A program made the position numbers and the translations under genes. Under the pieces are notes generated by a model that was not told the DNA's origin, made no database searches, and was given only the letters and a program-made list of their open reading frames with translations. Of a DNA stretch of 64,000 nucleotides, positions 27,816 through 37,076 are shown in pieces; position 1 is the first letter of the stretch; each line of letters opens with the position of its first letter. Origin of the DNA: Desulfobacula sp. (GTDB lineage: Bacteria; Desulfobacterota; Desulfobacteria; Desulfobacterales; Desulfobacteraceae); contig NZ_JABZFL010000051.1 of the NCBI RefSeq assembly GCF_014237455.1, positions 62,001-126,000 on the forward strand, read 5' to 3'.

Positions 27816-28520
27816 TTGAAAAAGATAGTTTCAATATATTTATGGATTATTGGCGGGATCTTTTTTTTATTTTCATTTGTTATTCTTGTTTTCTGTCTGT
27901 TTTTGTTACCTCAAAAAACCACCTTCACCATTGCCAGATTTCTATTTAATATTTTAATCAGATTGATGGGAATAAAGCTTGTTGTGACCGGCAGGGAACA
28001 TATTCGTCCTGATCAAGCTTACCTGATCATGGGAAATCACCAGAGTCTTTTTGATATTTTCGTCATTCCGGCAGCCATTCCTCTGTGTTTCATCGGAGTG
28101 GAAGCTGCCTATCATTTTTCCTTGCCTGTCTGGGGATATCTGATCCGGAAATGGGGGTGCATCCCCATAGAAAGAAACAACCTTGAAAATGCCATTTTAA
28201 GCCTTGAAATGGCAAAGAAGACGCTTTTGTCCGGGATGAATATCGGCATATTGCCTGAAGGACACAGAACGCTTACAGGAGAGATAGCACCCTTTAAAAA
28301 AGGACCGTTTCATTTGGCCAAAGATGCCACTGCTGATATTTTGCCGTTTGCAACAACTGGTTTGTTTAATTATCATCGGAAAGCAAGCTTGATTTTAAGG
28401 CCGGGAAAAGTGACAGTAAATATTGGAAAACCGATTCCTTACGATACGTTTAAAGATTTATCCGTAGAGGAGACAAGACAAAAACTTTTTGATACTATCT
28501 CAAAATTAAGCCAACAATAA
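27816..28520 (+). CDS. 1-acyl-glycerol-3-phosphate acyltransferase (PlsC family)
   Basis: 234 residues: one or two N-terminal membrane helices, then the catalytic NHQSLFD (HX4D) motif near residue 72, IPIERNN, and PEGHRT with the acceptor-binding region. It would transfer an acyl chain to lysophosphatidate. TTG start immediately after the lipid-kinase stop. A perfect terminator follows. PlsC is the best guess among closely related acyltransferases. Confidence 0.87.
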   Translation: MKKIVSIYLWIIGGIFFLFSFVILVFCLFLLPQKTTFTIARFLFNILIRLMGIKLVVTGREHIRPDQAYLIMGNHQSLFDIFVIPAAIPLCFIGVEAAYHFSLPVWGYLIRKWGCIPIERNNLENAILSLEMAKKTLLSGMNIGILPEGHRTLTGEIAPFKKGPFHLAKDATADILPFATTGLFNYHRKASLILRPGKVTVNIGKPIPYDTFKDLSVEETRQKLFDTISKLSQQ

Positions 28521-28560
28521 ACCCGGGCAGTTAAGAACTGTTTCTTAACTGCCCGGGTTT
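28519..28560. terminator. bidirectional intrinsic terminator
   Basis: A perfect 19-bp inverted repeat (AAACCCGGGCAGTTAAGAA and its complement) with a 4-base loop, between the convergent plsC-like and EF-G-like genes. The left arm begins inside the TAA stop of the acyltransferase gene. Confidence 0.88.
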
Positions 28561-28587
28561 GGTTCATCAGTTATGGTATAAGCTTGT

Positions 28588-30663
28588 TTACTTATTCTCT
28601 TCTTTCTCAGCGGTTACCCTGTCAATAACTTTTTGTGCCAGATCACCCGGAACGACATCATATTGTTCAAATTCCAGGGTAAAGGTTCCTCTGCCAGCTG
28701 TCATAGAACTTAAATCCGGCGCATATCTAAGGATTTCAGCCATGGGAACCAGGGCATTGATGATCTGTTTATCGTCTTCGGAATCCATTCCAAGAACCCT
28801 GCCGCGTCTGGAATTAAGGTCACCCATAATATCACCCGTACTATCATCCGGAACTTTCACGGAAATCTTCATAATCGGTTCAAGCAGGGTCGCTTTTGCA
28901 TCTTTTGCCGCATTCTTAAAGGCAAGGGTTCCCGCCATTTTAAACGCCATTTCAGAAGAATCAACAGAATGATAGGATCCAAAATCAAGGGTTGTTCTGA
29001 AATCAACACAGGGAAACCCTGCAAGTATACCTGTTTTAGACGTTTCTCTGATACCAGCTTCAACCGCCGGAATATAATTTTTAGGGATAACCCCGCCGAC
29101 AATTTTATCTACAAACTCAAATCCTCTGCCGTTGGGAAGGGGTTCGAGAACAATCCAGCAGTCACCATACTGACCATGCCCGCCAGACTGTTTTTTATGC
29201 TTGCCCTGAACACGAATTTTTTTCTTAAAGGTTTCCCGATAGGCCACCTTTGGTGTTTCAATGCTCATGCCCACATTAAATTTTCTCTGAATTTTTTCAG
29301 CCGTCACTTCTATATGAACAAGACCTCTGCCGGAAAGGATGGTCTGTTTGGTTTCTTCATTCCTTTGAAGCTGAAGTCCTGTGTCTTCTTCAAGAATTTT
29401 TCTGACGGCTTCGTGGATTTTATCTTCATCATTTTTTGACTTGGGTGAAATAGCAAAGGAGATAACAGGCGGCAAGGGCTGGGGTGCGGAAATCTGAATA
29501 TCTTTTCCGCCTGTCAGGGTATCACCGGTCAAAGTGCTCTTGAGTTTTGCCACGGCAACAATAGATCCCGGAAGCGCACTGGTTATGGTGTTTTGTTCCT
29601 TACCCGCAATTTCAAGAAGTTGTGAAAATCTTTCTTTTGTGTCCTTTGTTGTATTAACAACATTGCCTTCTTTTCCAAGACTTCCTGAAATGACTCTAAA
29701 CAGAGAAAGTCTTCCTGCATAGGGATCAACAATGGTGTTGAAAACAAAGCCGCAGAATTGGGCATCAGGATCGGGAGAAATAATAACATCCTCACCCTTA
29801 GCATCTTTTGCTGTCCAGTCTCCTCTGTCAAGGGGAGACGGCATATAATCATTGATAATATCAGAAACCGTATCAATGCCGATCATTTTTGTGGCGGAAC
29901 AACAAATGGCAGGATAAAACTGGGCATCTTGGATCCCTTGTCTGAATGTTGCCTTGAGTTCATCTTCGGTGATTTCTTCACCTTCCAGATATTTTTCAAG
30001 AAGCTCATCATCAAGTTCAGCTACATCCTCGATAAATTCTTCTTTTGCCATTTCAATATCATCTGACATGTCAGAAGGAACATCAACCTGGGTTGATGTT
30101 CCTTCTGCATCATATTCATAGGCCTGACCTGAAATAATATCCACAAACCCTGTAAAATCATTTTCAGAACCAATGGGATAAAAAATGGGAACGATCTTTT
30201 TTTTAAGTGCTGTTTTGCAAGCCTCGATACAGGTTGAGAAATCCGATCTTTCCCGATCCAGCTTATTCACAATAACAAAACCGGGCAAATTATATTCCAA
30301 TGCACTGGCTGCAGCTTCTTCGGTCATGGCAGAAGGTCCGCCAACCCCGTCAATTACAAATGCCAGGCAGTCTGCAACAGGAAAGCATGTTTTAGAAGCA
30401 GAGAAAAAATTCTGATCGCCAGGAGTGTCCATCAAAGTAATTGTATGTTTATTATGCGTATACTTAATAAAGGATGTATTAATACTCTGCTGTTTCCTGG
30501 TTTCTTCAGGCTGAAAATCCATGACGGTATTGCCTTCTTCGACCCTTCCAAGACGGTTGGTAACTCCAGCCTTAAAAAGCATAGCCTCAGCAAGAGTTGT
30601 CTTGCCCGCACCTCCATGGCCAGCCAGAGCCACATTTCTCATGGTTTTAATTTCTTCGCTCAT
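28588..30663 (-). CDS. EF-G-like translation GTPase (EF-G2 type)
   Basis: 691 residues with EF-G domain order: GTPase, domain II, III, IV and V. G1 is GHGGAGKTT (instead of the AHIDAGKTT seen in canonical EF-G), G3 is DTPGDQNFF with Asp where the catalytic His of DTPGH should be, G4 NKLD, G5 SATKMIG. Domain IV has GGHGQYGDC. These traits match the second EF-G-like family present beside true FusA in many bacteria; its role is uncertain. GAGGAG precedes ATG 30663. It lies 70 bases downstream of tlyA on the same strand and may be transcribed separately. Confidence 0.85.
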   Translation of the reverse strand: MSEEIKTMRNVALAGHGGAGKTTLAEAMLFKAGVTNRLGRVEEGNTVMDFQPEETRKQQSINTSFIKYTHNKHTITLMDTPGDQNFFSASKTCFPVADCLAFVIDGVGGPSAMTEEAAASALEYNLPGFVIVNKLDRERSDFSTCIEACKTALKKKIVPIFYPIGSENDFTGFVDIISGQAYEYDAEGTSTQVDVPSDMSDDIEMAKEEFIEDVAELDDELLEKYLEGEEITEDELKATFRQGIQDAQFYPAICCSATKMIGIDTVSDIINDYMPSPLDRGDWTAKDAKGEDVIISPDPDAQFCGFVFNTIVDPYAGRLSLFRVISGSLGKEGNVVNTTKDTKERFSQLLEIAGKEQNTITSALPGSIVAVAKLKSTLTGDTLTGGKDIQISAPQPLPPVISFAISPKSKNDEDKIHEAVRKILEEDTGLQLQRNEETKQTILSGRGLVHIEVTAEKIQRKFNVGMSIETPKVAYRETFKKKIRVQGKHKKQSGGHGQYGDCWIVLEPLPNGRGFEFVDKIVGGVIPKNYIPAVEAGIRETSKTGILAGFPCVDFRTTLDFGSYHSVDSSEMAFKMAGTLAFKNAAKDAKATLLEPIMKISVKVPDDSTGDIMGDLNSRRGRVLGMDSEDDKQIINALVPMAEILRYAPDLSSMTAGRGTFTLEFEQYDVVPGDLAQKVIDRVTAEKEENK

Positions 30664-30732
30664 TACTGCTCCTCATAAACAATTAATAAAAAGTTATATT
30701 TAAATAATCAAATTTAAATAAAATTAATAGTG

Positions 30733-31506
30733 TTATTTTAAATTTTCTTTAAAAGTTAAGGATATAATATACTCAATATTTCCTTTCGGGCCGCAAATAG
30801 GGGAGGGGACCACCTGGTTTATCCGGTATCCTTTCTCCTTAAAAAATTTTTTTAACTCTTCTATCACCATTTTTCTAATTTCAGGATCCTTTACAACACC
30901 CCCCTTGCCAATGTTCTTTTTTCCTGCCTCAAATTGAGGTTTGATTAATGCTAAAACCTGTGTATCATCTCTCATGAATTTTTCAGCAGAAGGGATAACT
31001 GTCTTTAAAGAGATAAAAGAGGTATCTGCTACAACCACATCCACTTTTTCATTGATTACTTCATAGGGCATATGCCGGATATTGGTCCTTTCAATAACCG
31101 TTACCCGTGAGTCTTGTCTTAAAGACCAGTCAAACTGCCCATATCCCACATCCACTGCATATACTTTGCCTGCCCCGTACTGAAGCAGGCAATCGGTAAA
31201 ACCACCGGTTGAAGCACCAATATCAAGGCAGATCAACCCTTTCACTGATACAGGTATCGTTTTTAACGCCTTTTCAAGCTTTAAGCCCCCCCGGCTGACA
31301 AATGGATTGTCGTCCTGTTTTACAATGATCTTTGCATCATTCGCAATCAAGGTTCCGGGTTTGTCCACAGGAATATCATTCACAAGTACTTTGCCTGCCA
31401 TGATGAGAGCTTTTACCCGACTCCTGGATTTAACCAGGCCCTTGTCAACAACAAAGTGATCCAGTCTGATTTTATTTTTTAACCCTTTATTCAATAGTCT
31501 TGTCAT
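30733..31506 (-). CDS. tlyA: TlyA family rRNA (cytidine-2'-O)-methyltransferase / hemolysin-like
   Basis: 257 residues: S4 RNA-binding domain (LDHFVVDKGLVKSRSRVKALI, first about 65 residues) followed by an FtsJ-like SAM methyltransferase domain with motif I (CLDIGASTGGFTD) and the K-D-K-E-type catalytic region including ALIKPQFEAG. TlyA 2'-O-methylates rRNA cytidines in mycobacteria. It overlaps dxs by 20 bases and ends the xseA-xseB-ispA-dxs-tlyA cluster found in many bacteria. Confidence 0.9.
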   Translation of the reverse strand: MTRLLNKGLKNKIRLDHFVVDKGLVKSRSRVKALIMAGKVLVNDIPVDKPGTLIANDAKIIVKQDDNPFVSRGGLKLEKALKTIPVSVKGLICLDIGASTGGFTDCLLQYGAGKVYAVDVGYGQFDWSLRQDSRVTVIERTNIRHMPYEVINEKVDVVVADTSFISLKTVIPSAEKFMRDDTQVLALIKPQFEAGKKNIGKGGVVKDPEIRKMVIEELKKFFKEKGYRINQVVPSPICGPKGNIEYIISLTFKENLK

Positions 31507-33370
31507 GTAATTTTAATGCTGTAGTTACAATAGCGGTATGGTCTATTCCATAGTCTCGTCTTAAAACATCCTGTGGTCCATGCTCGACAAATTCATTTTT
31601 AATGCCGATCCTTTTTATCGGAAAGCCTGTCATTCCTTTGTCTGACAGCATTTCCAGAACAGCAGAGCCAAATCCTCCATCAAGAACATGGTCTTCAACG
31701 ATAATGGTTTTCCTGATTTTCAATACATATTCACAGATCAGTTCAGCATCAAGGGGTTTAACAAACCTGGCATTAATTATAGTTACACTGATATCATGGT
31801 CTTTCAGTTGTTCGCAGGCTTTTAAAGCTTCACAAACTGATTTGCCAATGGCAATAATTAACAGATCATGACCATCACATATCACTTCGCCTTTCCCCAT
31901 TTTCAATGATCGCGGATGCGCCTCAATTTGAACACCAAGTCCTATACCCCTTGGATATCTTATGGCAACAGGACCATCATGTTTAACGGCTGTTGAAAGC
32001 ATTCTTGCCAGTTCATTCTCATTACTGGGTGCCATAATTGTCATGTTTGGCATGCAGCGAAGGTATGAATAATCAAAAAGACCGTGATGGGTGGGACCGT
32101 CTTTGCCAACAATACCCCCCCGGTCAATGGCAAATACAACCGGATGCGCATCAATACAGACATCATGAAGAATCTGATCAAAGGCTCTCTGCAGAAAAGT
32201 GGAATAAATGGCAACAACCGGTTTTAAGCCTTTGGATGCAAGTCCTGCTGAAAATGTAACTGCGTGCTGTTCTGCAATGCCCACATCGAAAAACCTGTCC
32301 GGATAGTGTTGGGAAAATTCGACCAGGCCGGTGCCCTCGGGCATGGCAGCCGTCACGGCAACTATTTTTTTATTGGTTTTGGCAAGTTTGACCATTTGAG
32401 AACCAAACACCTGGGTATAGCTTGGAATCCCGTTGGATATTTTTTTGCTTTTGCCTGTCTCAACTGCAAACGAATCCACACCATGAAAATAGATTGGATT
32501 CTTTTCAGCCGGTTCATATCCTTTTCCTTTTACGGTTGTAACATGTAAAAGAACCGGATCTTTAGGGTTTTTGATATTTTTGAGAATATCGATTAAATGG
32601 TCTAAATTATGTCCGTCAATGGGCCCGAAGTAATCAAAATTAAAGGCTTCAAACAACATGCCCGGTGTAACAAAGGTTTTAAAGGACTCTTCAGACCGTT
32701 TGGCAATATTGTACATATCATCACCGATTTTGGGCAAAGATTTTAAAAATGCACCAAACTGACTTCTCATGGATTGAAGAGATCTGGCTGAAAAGGTCCG
32801 GCTTAAAAACGAAGACAGGGCGCCCACATTCGGCGAGATGGACATGTCATTATCATTTAAAATAACAATAAGGTTGCGTTTTGAATCCCCAGTCTGATTC
32901 AATCCTTCATAGGCCAGGCCGGCTGTTAAAGAACCATCTCCGATAACTGAAATAACATCAGACACATCTTTATTTAAATATTTGGCATAACAGATCCCAA
33001 GCCCGGCAGAAATAGAGGTCGAGGAATGTCCCACTGTAAATCCGTCATAGGGGCTCTCTTTAATTTTTGAAAATCCGGATAACCCTTTATACTGACGAAG
33101 GCTGTCAAAAGTGTCATTTCTTCCGGTAATCAACTTATGGGCATAAGATTGATGCCCGACATCCCATATCAATGTATCCTTTGGCAGATCAAAGACAGTG
33201 TGGATTGCCAGTGTCAACTCCACAGCCCCCAGGCTTGAGGCGAGATGTCCGCCGTTTTTTGATACCACATCAATAATTCTTTTACGGATTTCACCAGCCA
33301 GAAGCTTTAATTCGGGTCTGGAAAGCTGTTTAATATCTTTAGATGTTTTTATGTGTTCAAGAAGGCTCAA
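31487..33370 (-). CDS. dxs: 1-deoxy-D-xylulose-5-phosphate synthase
   Basis: 627 residues, a transketolase-like TPP enzyme. Landmarks: DVGHQSYAHKLITGR, the TPP-binding GDGSLTAGLAYEGLN, FGPIDGHNLDHLI, the catalytic-Glu region PDRFFDVGIAEQHAVTFSAGLA, and FAIDRGGIVGKDGPTHHG. It makes DXP from pyruvate and glyceraldehyde-3-phosphate, the entry step of the MEP isoprenoid pathway. TTG start. It is next to ispA, the next chain-building enzyme in isoprenoid synthesis. Confidence 0.96.
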   Translation of the reverse strand: MSLLEHIKTSKDIKQLSRPELKLLAGEIRKRIIDVVSKNGGHLASSLGAVELTLAIHTVFDLPKDTLIWDVGHQSYAHKLITGRNDTFDSLRQYKGLSGFSKIKESPYDGFTVGHSSTSISAGLGICYAKYLNKDVSDVISVIGDGSLTAGLAYEGLNQTGDSKRNLIVILNDNDMSISPNVGALSSFLSRTFSARSLQSMRSQFGAFLKSLPKIGDDMYNIAKRSEESFKTFVTPGMLFEAFNFDYFGPIDGHNLDHLIDILKNIKNPKDPVLLHVTTVKGKGYEPAEKNPIYFHGVDSFAVETGKSKKISNGIPSYTQVFGSQMVKLAKTNKKIVAVTAAMPEGTGLVEFSQHYPDRFFDVGIAEQHAVTFSAGLASKGLKPVVAIYSTFLQRAFDQILHDVCIDAHPVVFAIDRGGIVGKDGPTHHGLFDYSYLRCMPNMTIMAPSNENELARMLSTAVKHDGPVAIRYPRGIGLGVQIEAHPRSLKMGKGEVICDGHDLLIIAIGKSVCEALKACEQLKDHDISVTIINARFVKPLDAELICEYVLKIRKTIIVEDHVLDGGFGSAVLEMLSDKGMTGFPIKRIGIKNEFVEHGPQDVLRRDYGIDHTAIVTTALKLHDKTIE

Positions 33371-33392
33371 AATTTTTTAATCTCAATCTCTG

Positions 33393-34298
33393 TTAGTGGT
33401 TTCTGTTAATAATATAGCCGGCAATTGCTCTTAAAGGAGTTGCGGCTTCATCAAAATTCGAAATTGCCTCAATGGCATCATCAATGAGTTTTTCTGCATA
33501 TTTTTTTGATTCGTCAAGACCGATAACTGCCGGAAACGTCATTTTCTCATTTAATGCATCAGATCCTGCAGCCTTTCCCATTATTTCCGGATCACCTTCA
33601 ATATTCAAGATATCATCCACAACCTGAAATGCCAGGCCGATTTTATCGGCATAAACAATTAATTTTTCAATCGTTTCCGGATCAGCCCCCGCACTTAAGG
33701 CTCCTGCTTCAACACTGACGGTGATCATTTTGCCGGTTTTAAGTGCATGTATCTTATTTAAATGGTCTAAGTCATTTTTTTGTTTTGGTTGAAAAGACTG
33801 CATATCAAGCATCTGTCCCTCAACCATGCCCTGAATACCCGCAGCCTGTGAAATTTTCGAAATCAATTTAATCCTTGTCTGACTATCCGGGTATAGTTTA
33901 AAGACTTGTTCCGGCTGAGACATAATATTAAACGCGTGGGTTAATAAGGCATCTCCGGCCAGAATGGCAGTAGCCTCACAAAATTTTTTGTGGCAGGTCG
34001 GCAGTCCGCGTCTTAAGTCATCATTATCCATGGCAGGCAAATCATCATGAATCAAAGAATAGGTATGGATCATTTCAATGGCACAGCAGGCGGGCAGGGC
34101 GATTAAAAAATCCTTCCCGCAGGCCTGGGCCGCAGCCATTGACAGAACAGGGCGCAGTCTTTTTCCCCCGGCCATAAGAGAATGGTCCATCGCCATAACC
34201 AGTTCATGCTTTTGATTAAACTGCTGAAGAATAAGGTTCAAAAACCGGTTAACCAGTTCCTGTTTTTCCGTCAGGTATTGCTTCAGATTAAAATCCAT
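33393..34298 (-). CDS. ispA: Polyprenyl (farnesyl/geranyl) diphosphate synthase
   Basis: 301 residues, with the first aspartate-rich motif HDDLPAMDNDDLRRG and the second, VVDDILNIEGD, plus GGKRLRP for IPP binding. The two-residue insertion in the first Asp motif (DDxxxxD) and the length fit bacterial short-chain synthases of the IspA type. It elongates DMAPP with IPP to GPP/FPP. Placed between xseB and dxs in the typical order. Confidence 0.92.
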   Translation of the reverse strand: MDFNLKQYLTEKQELVNRFLNLILQQFNQKHELVMAMDHSLMAGGKRLRPVLSMAAAQACGKDFLIALPACCAIEMIHTYSLIHDDLPAMDNDDLRRGLPTCHKKFCEATAILAGDALLTHAFNIMSQPEQVFKLYPDSQTRIKLISKISQAAGIQGMVEGQMLDMQSFQPKQKNDLDHLNKIHALKTGKMITVSVEAGALSAGADPETIEKLIVYADKIGLAFQVVDDILNIEGDPEIMGKAAGSDALNEKMTFPAVIGLDESKKYAEKLIDDAIEAISNFDEAATPLRAIAGYIINRNH

Positions 34299-34299
34299 A

Positions 34300-34527
34300 T
34301 TATTGATCTTTAAAGGGTTCTTCTTTTAGATTACCATCACGGTCTTTTGTCAGCATCGTTATTTTTTTTTCGGTTTTATCTAAAAGATCAAGACAATATT
34401 TTGACTGCTTCATGCCGGATTCATATTTTTTGACGGCATCTTCAAGACAAAGTTCTCCTGATTCCATTTCCGTTACGATTTTCTCAAGCTCTTTTAAAGC
34501 TGCTTCAAACGTTTTTTTCTTAGCCAT
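34300..34527 (-). CDS. xseB: Exodeoxyribonuclease VII small subunit
   Basis: 75 residues with the family's compact two-helix plan: FEAALKELEKIVTEMESGEL, LEDAVKKYESG, then a CLDLLDKTEKKI stretch. It overlaps the end of xseA by 8 bases and precedes ispA by one base after its stop. It binds several copies to XseA to form the single-strand exonuclease. Confidence 0.92.
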   Translation of the reverse strand: MAKKKTFEAALKELEKIVTEMESGELCLEDAVKKYESGMKQSKYCLDLLDKTEKKITMLTKDRDGNLKEEPFKDQ

Positions 34528-35731
34528 TTGTTTTTTCCACCCTTGTAACCAGTCGTCCTTTAGAAAGAATCACTTCTATTTGATCATTCTTTTTTACATC
34601 ACTTGAATCTATAATCACTTTTTTATCTAAAACAAATCTTGAAATACTGTATCCTCTTTTTAAAATCGATTCTGGATTTAACGCCTGAAGCTTAGCATCA
34701 AGTTTTGAATGATTAATTTTTATCAATTGCAAATAATGCTTCATCATGTTGGTTAATCTTGTTTCATCATCTTCAAGCCTGAATCTGTAATCATGAACCA
34801 TTGCCCCGGGGCTTTTTAATCTTGAAATCAAATAAGAAACGGCCTGGTTGAGCAGAACCACTTTTTTGTTCAATGATGTATTCAGATTTTTCTGTAGATT
34901 TAAAATCCCTTGAACCAGATTTTTTTTATCCGGAAGTGCCAGTTCTGCGGCAGCAGAAGGGGTAGGGGCTCTTAAATCAGCAACAAAATCTGCAATGGTA
35001 TAATCGGTTTCATGGCCCACACCCGTGATAATCGGTATGTGAGAGTCAAAAATCGCAGTGGCAACAATTTCTGAATTAAATGCGGCCAGGTCTTCCAGAG
35101 ACCCGCCGCCGCGTGCCAGTATGATCACGTCAGATTTTTGAGATTGATTGACAAGGTTTATGGCGTCACAGATTTCATTTTCCGATCTTATTCCCTGGAC
35201 TTTAACCGGAATAATTTCAAGCGGACAGTTTGAAAACCGTCTCTGGGCAACAATAATAATATCTCTGACAGCAGCACCGGTACCAGACGTAATAATGCTG
35301 ATGTGAGACGGTAAAAACGGAATCGGCTTTTTGTATTTCTCGTCAAAAAACCCCTGGCCGGACAATTTTTTTTTAAGCTGTTCAAAGGCAATCTGCATGG
35401 ACCCTGTGCCTTTTGGTTCCAGGTGTTCGAAAATGATCTGATAAGATCCCCTGGGTTCATACAGGGAAAGTCGTGCCAGACCCATAATACTCATACCGTT
35501 TTCAGGTTCAAATTTCAGGTTGCGCTTTTGGTTTTTGAACATGACGGCACTGATGGCGGCCTGCTGATCTTTTAATGTAAAATAAGAATGGCCGGAACTA
35601 GGAACAGAGTAGTTGGAAATTTCTCCGGTCACCCATATAAAAGGAAAGGTGTCTTCCAAAAGAGATTTAATTTCTCTTGTTAGTTTAGAAACTGTATAAA
35701 TATGTCCTGTGTTTTTTTCTGCCATTCTCAT
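34520..35731 (-). CDS. xseA: Exodeoxyribonuclease VII large subunit
   Basis: 403 residues. An N-terminal OB-fold (to about residue 100; WVTGEISNY, YFTLKD), then the catalytic domain with ITSGTGAAVRDI, IILARGGGSLEDL, FDSHIPIITGVGHETDYTIADFVADLRAPTPSAAAE, and a C-terminal coiled region. It degrades single-stranded DNA in both directions. A second ATG two codons in (35725) is equally possible. First gene of the minus-strand isoprenoid/tlyA cluster. Confidence 0.94.
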   Translation of the reverse strand: MRMAEKNTGHIYTVSKLTREIKSLLEDTFPFIWVTGEISNYSVPSSGHSYFTLKDQQAAISAVMFKNQKRNLKFEPENGMSIMGLARLSLYEPRGSYQIIFEHLEPKGTGSMQIAFEQLKKKLSGQGFFDEKYKKPIPFLPSHISIITSGTGAAVRDIIIVAQRRFSNCPLEIIPVKVQGIRSENEICDAINLVNQSQKSDVIILARGGGSLEDLAAFNSEIVATAIFDSHIPIITGVGHETDYTIADFVADLRAPTPSAAAELALPDKKNLVQGILNLQKNLNTSLNKKVVLLNQAVSYLISRLKSPGAMVHDYRFRLEDDETRLTNMMKHYLQLIKINHSKLDAKLQALNPESILKRGYSISRFVLDKKVIIDSSDVKKNDQIEVILSKGRLVTRVEKTNG

Positions 35732-36038
35732 TTATCTGTAAAGCCAATTTTAATATAACCAAAACATTTAATATAAAACAACGGCGCTGTTTTCACAATA
35801 AAATTCTTGTAAAAAATATACCGGGATAACTTATCCAAAACTATCGTTTAAAAATGGACAGGATTTGTCTTGACATTGGGATTCACTCTAGTTCACTATA
35901 GTTTGTAAATTTTGAAAAATTCAACAGTGCTTTATTTTTAACAAATCGTTTTAAAAACTGTATTAGGTGACTTAATATCATATTATAAAGAAAATATATA
36001 AGGTTAATATGCAGAATTTTTTCTGCTTAATACGATAG
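35732..36038. other. intergenic region with tandem 10-mer and small hairpin
   Basis: No gene seen in about 305 bases. It holds a TTGACA (35870-35875), a tandem decamer TTCACTCTAG/TTCACTATAG (35882-35901, one mismatch) and a 6-bp hairpin GCAGAA-TTTT-TTCTGC at 36011-36026 just before the gene cassette boundary. Promoter for xseA on the minus strand is probably also here but is not clear. Confidence 0.45.
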
Positions 36039-37070
36039 TTGGACAAACAGAAAATGAGAAATTTGATATCCAAATTAAAAAAGTATCATATGAAGAAACG
36101 TTATAAAGCGATTCTTCAGGACAGAATGCATCTTACAGACTATGAAAGAGGTCAATTGATCCCTGAATTGAAATCAAGATTAGGCGTATTAAATCAATAT
36201 TTCTCTGACATTATTAGAATTTGTGAAAACCAGAGAGACTCAAGATTATTCAAAGAAAATCTCAATTCAATAATTAATCCAAAGGGGCTGTCTTCATCAT
36301 CAGAAGTTGATGCTCAATGTTTGTCCGAAAGGTTTTTCGATACAGTAAAAAATCAAGCGCAAATTGAAAATATTGACGATATAAATAGAATTCTTAAAAA
36401 ATATGAAAACATTGAAGATGTTAGAAGATTGGGCCTTTTTCTTAATGAAGTGAACCTTTTGTGCTCGTCGTTATTAGAGGTTAAAAATAAACTGTTTCTG
36501 TTCAAGATTGAGGCATATCCACACATTCTTGACAAAAGGACCGGCCAAACTATAGCAGACATTCCCCATCAATTCTATTTGACCACCGAGCCCTTTCAGA
36601 TCAGCATTCAAAATATCTCATCTGTTTGCAAAGCCACCTCAGAAACGGTTCATGAATGGCATAGACAAACCATGAATATGAAATCTCAGTTTTTAAATTT
36701 TCTTAGTAATAAAACCACTCTAAGAAATAATAGATTAATTCTTTTCATTCAAATCCTTGCTATTTTTCTTGCAATTGTTTTATCTGCATTTTTTCTTTCT
36801 GCGAATGATCCCTTTAACTTAATCAAAACGAATCAGGAATTAAAAAGCAGGGCTAAGGTATTGGAAGATGAAAACCAACTTTTGAGTAACCAACTGGTTC
36901 AGTTAAAAAAAGGTGAAAATAAGAATATAGCTGAATAAAAATATTGTCCAACCAGGCGCTTGAGATGGACTGGGCAAAGCCGTGCCGCTTTTGCAAGGCA
37001 GCATTTGACCGGTAGTTTTTACCTTTATCATAGTTTTTCGCTTATCGTTGCCCAGCCACTCAGCTTTACG
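36039..37070 (+). mobile_element. solitary integron-type gene cassette
   Basis: The left boundary reads G^TTGGAC, a GTTRRRY core. The right end is an attC whose R'' box GTCCAAC is the exact reverse complement of that core, as expected because both derive from the same circular cassette. The ORF begins within 15 bases of the left boundary, leaving almost no 5' UTR, which is typical of cassettes. The right junction is G^ATAATC, not GTTRRRY, which fits insertion at a secondary site (G^WT type). No integrase gene or second attC is visible. Confidence 0.65.
36054..36938 (+). CDS. Cassette-borne protein of unknown function with C-terminal membrane helix and coiled coil
   Basis: About 294 residues. 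The N terminus is basic (KLKKYHMKKRYK), followed by a largely helical soluble region, one strong transmembrane helix near residues 230-250 (LILFIQILAIFLAIVLSAFFL) and a C-terminal coiled coil (LKSRAKVLEDENQLLSNQLVQL). I do not recognise a family. TTG 36039, which overlaps the cassette core, is an alternative start used by the ORF track. No good Shine-Dalgarno precedes ATG 36054. Very AT-rich. The stop lies 7 bases before the attC, as usual for cassette genes. Confidence 0.6.
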   Translation: MRNLISKLKKYHMKKRYKAILQDRMHLTDYERGQLIPELKSRLGVLNQYFSDIIRICENQRDSRLFKENLNSIINPKGLSSSSEVDAQCLSERFFDTVKNQAQIENIDDINRILKKYENIEDVRRLGLFLNEVNLLCSSLLEVKNKLFLFKIEAYPHILDKRTGQTIADIPHQFYLTTEPFQISIQNISSVCKATSETVHEWHRQTMNMKSQFLNFLSNKTTLRNNRLILFIQILAIFLAIVLSAFFLSANDPFNLIKTNQELKSRAKVLEDENQLLSNQLVQLKKGENKNIAE

Positions 37071-37076
37071 ATAATC
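36946..37076 (+). repeat. attC recombination site
   Basis: R'' GTCCAAC at 36946-36952. The arm GCTTGAGATGGACTGGGCAA pairs with TTGCCCAGCCACTCAGC (37047-37063) apart from a few extrahelical bases, as in the L''/L' arms of attC. The central part (AGCCGTGCCGCTTTTGC) forms the variable terminal structure. Length is about 130 bases, similar to Vibrio-type repeats. The R' box is GATAATC, degenerate, because the downstream flank is not another cassette. Confidence 0.7.
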
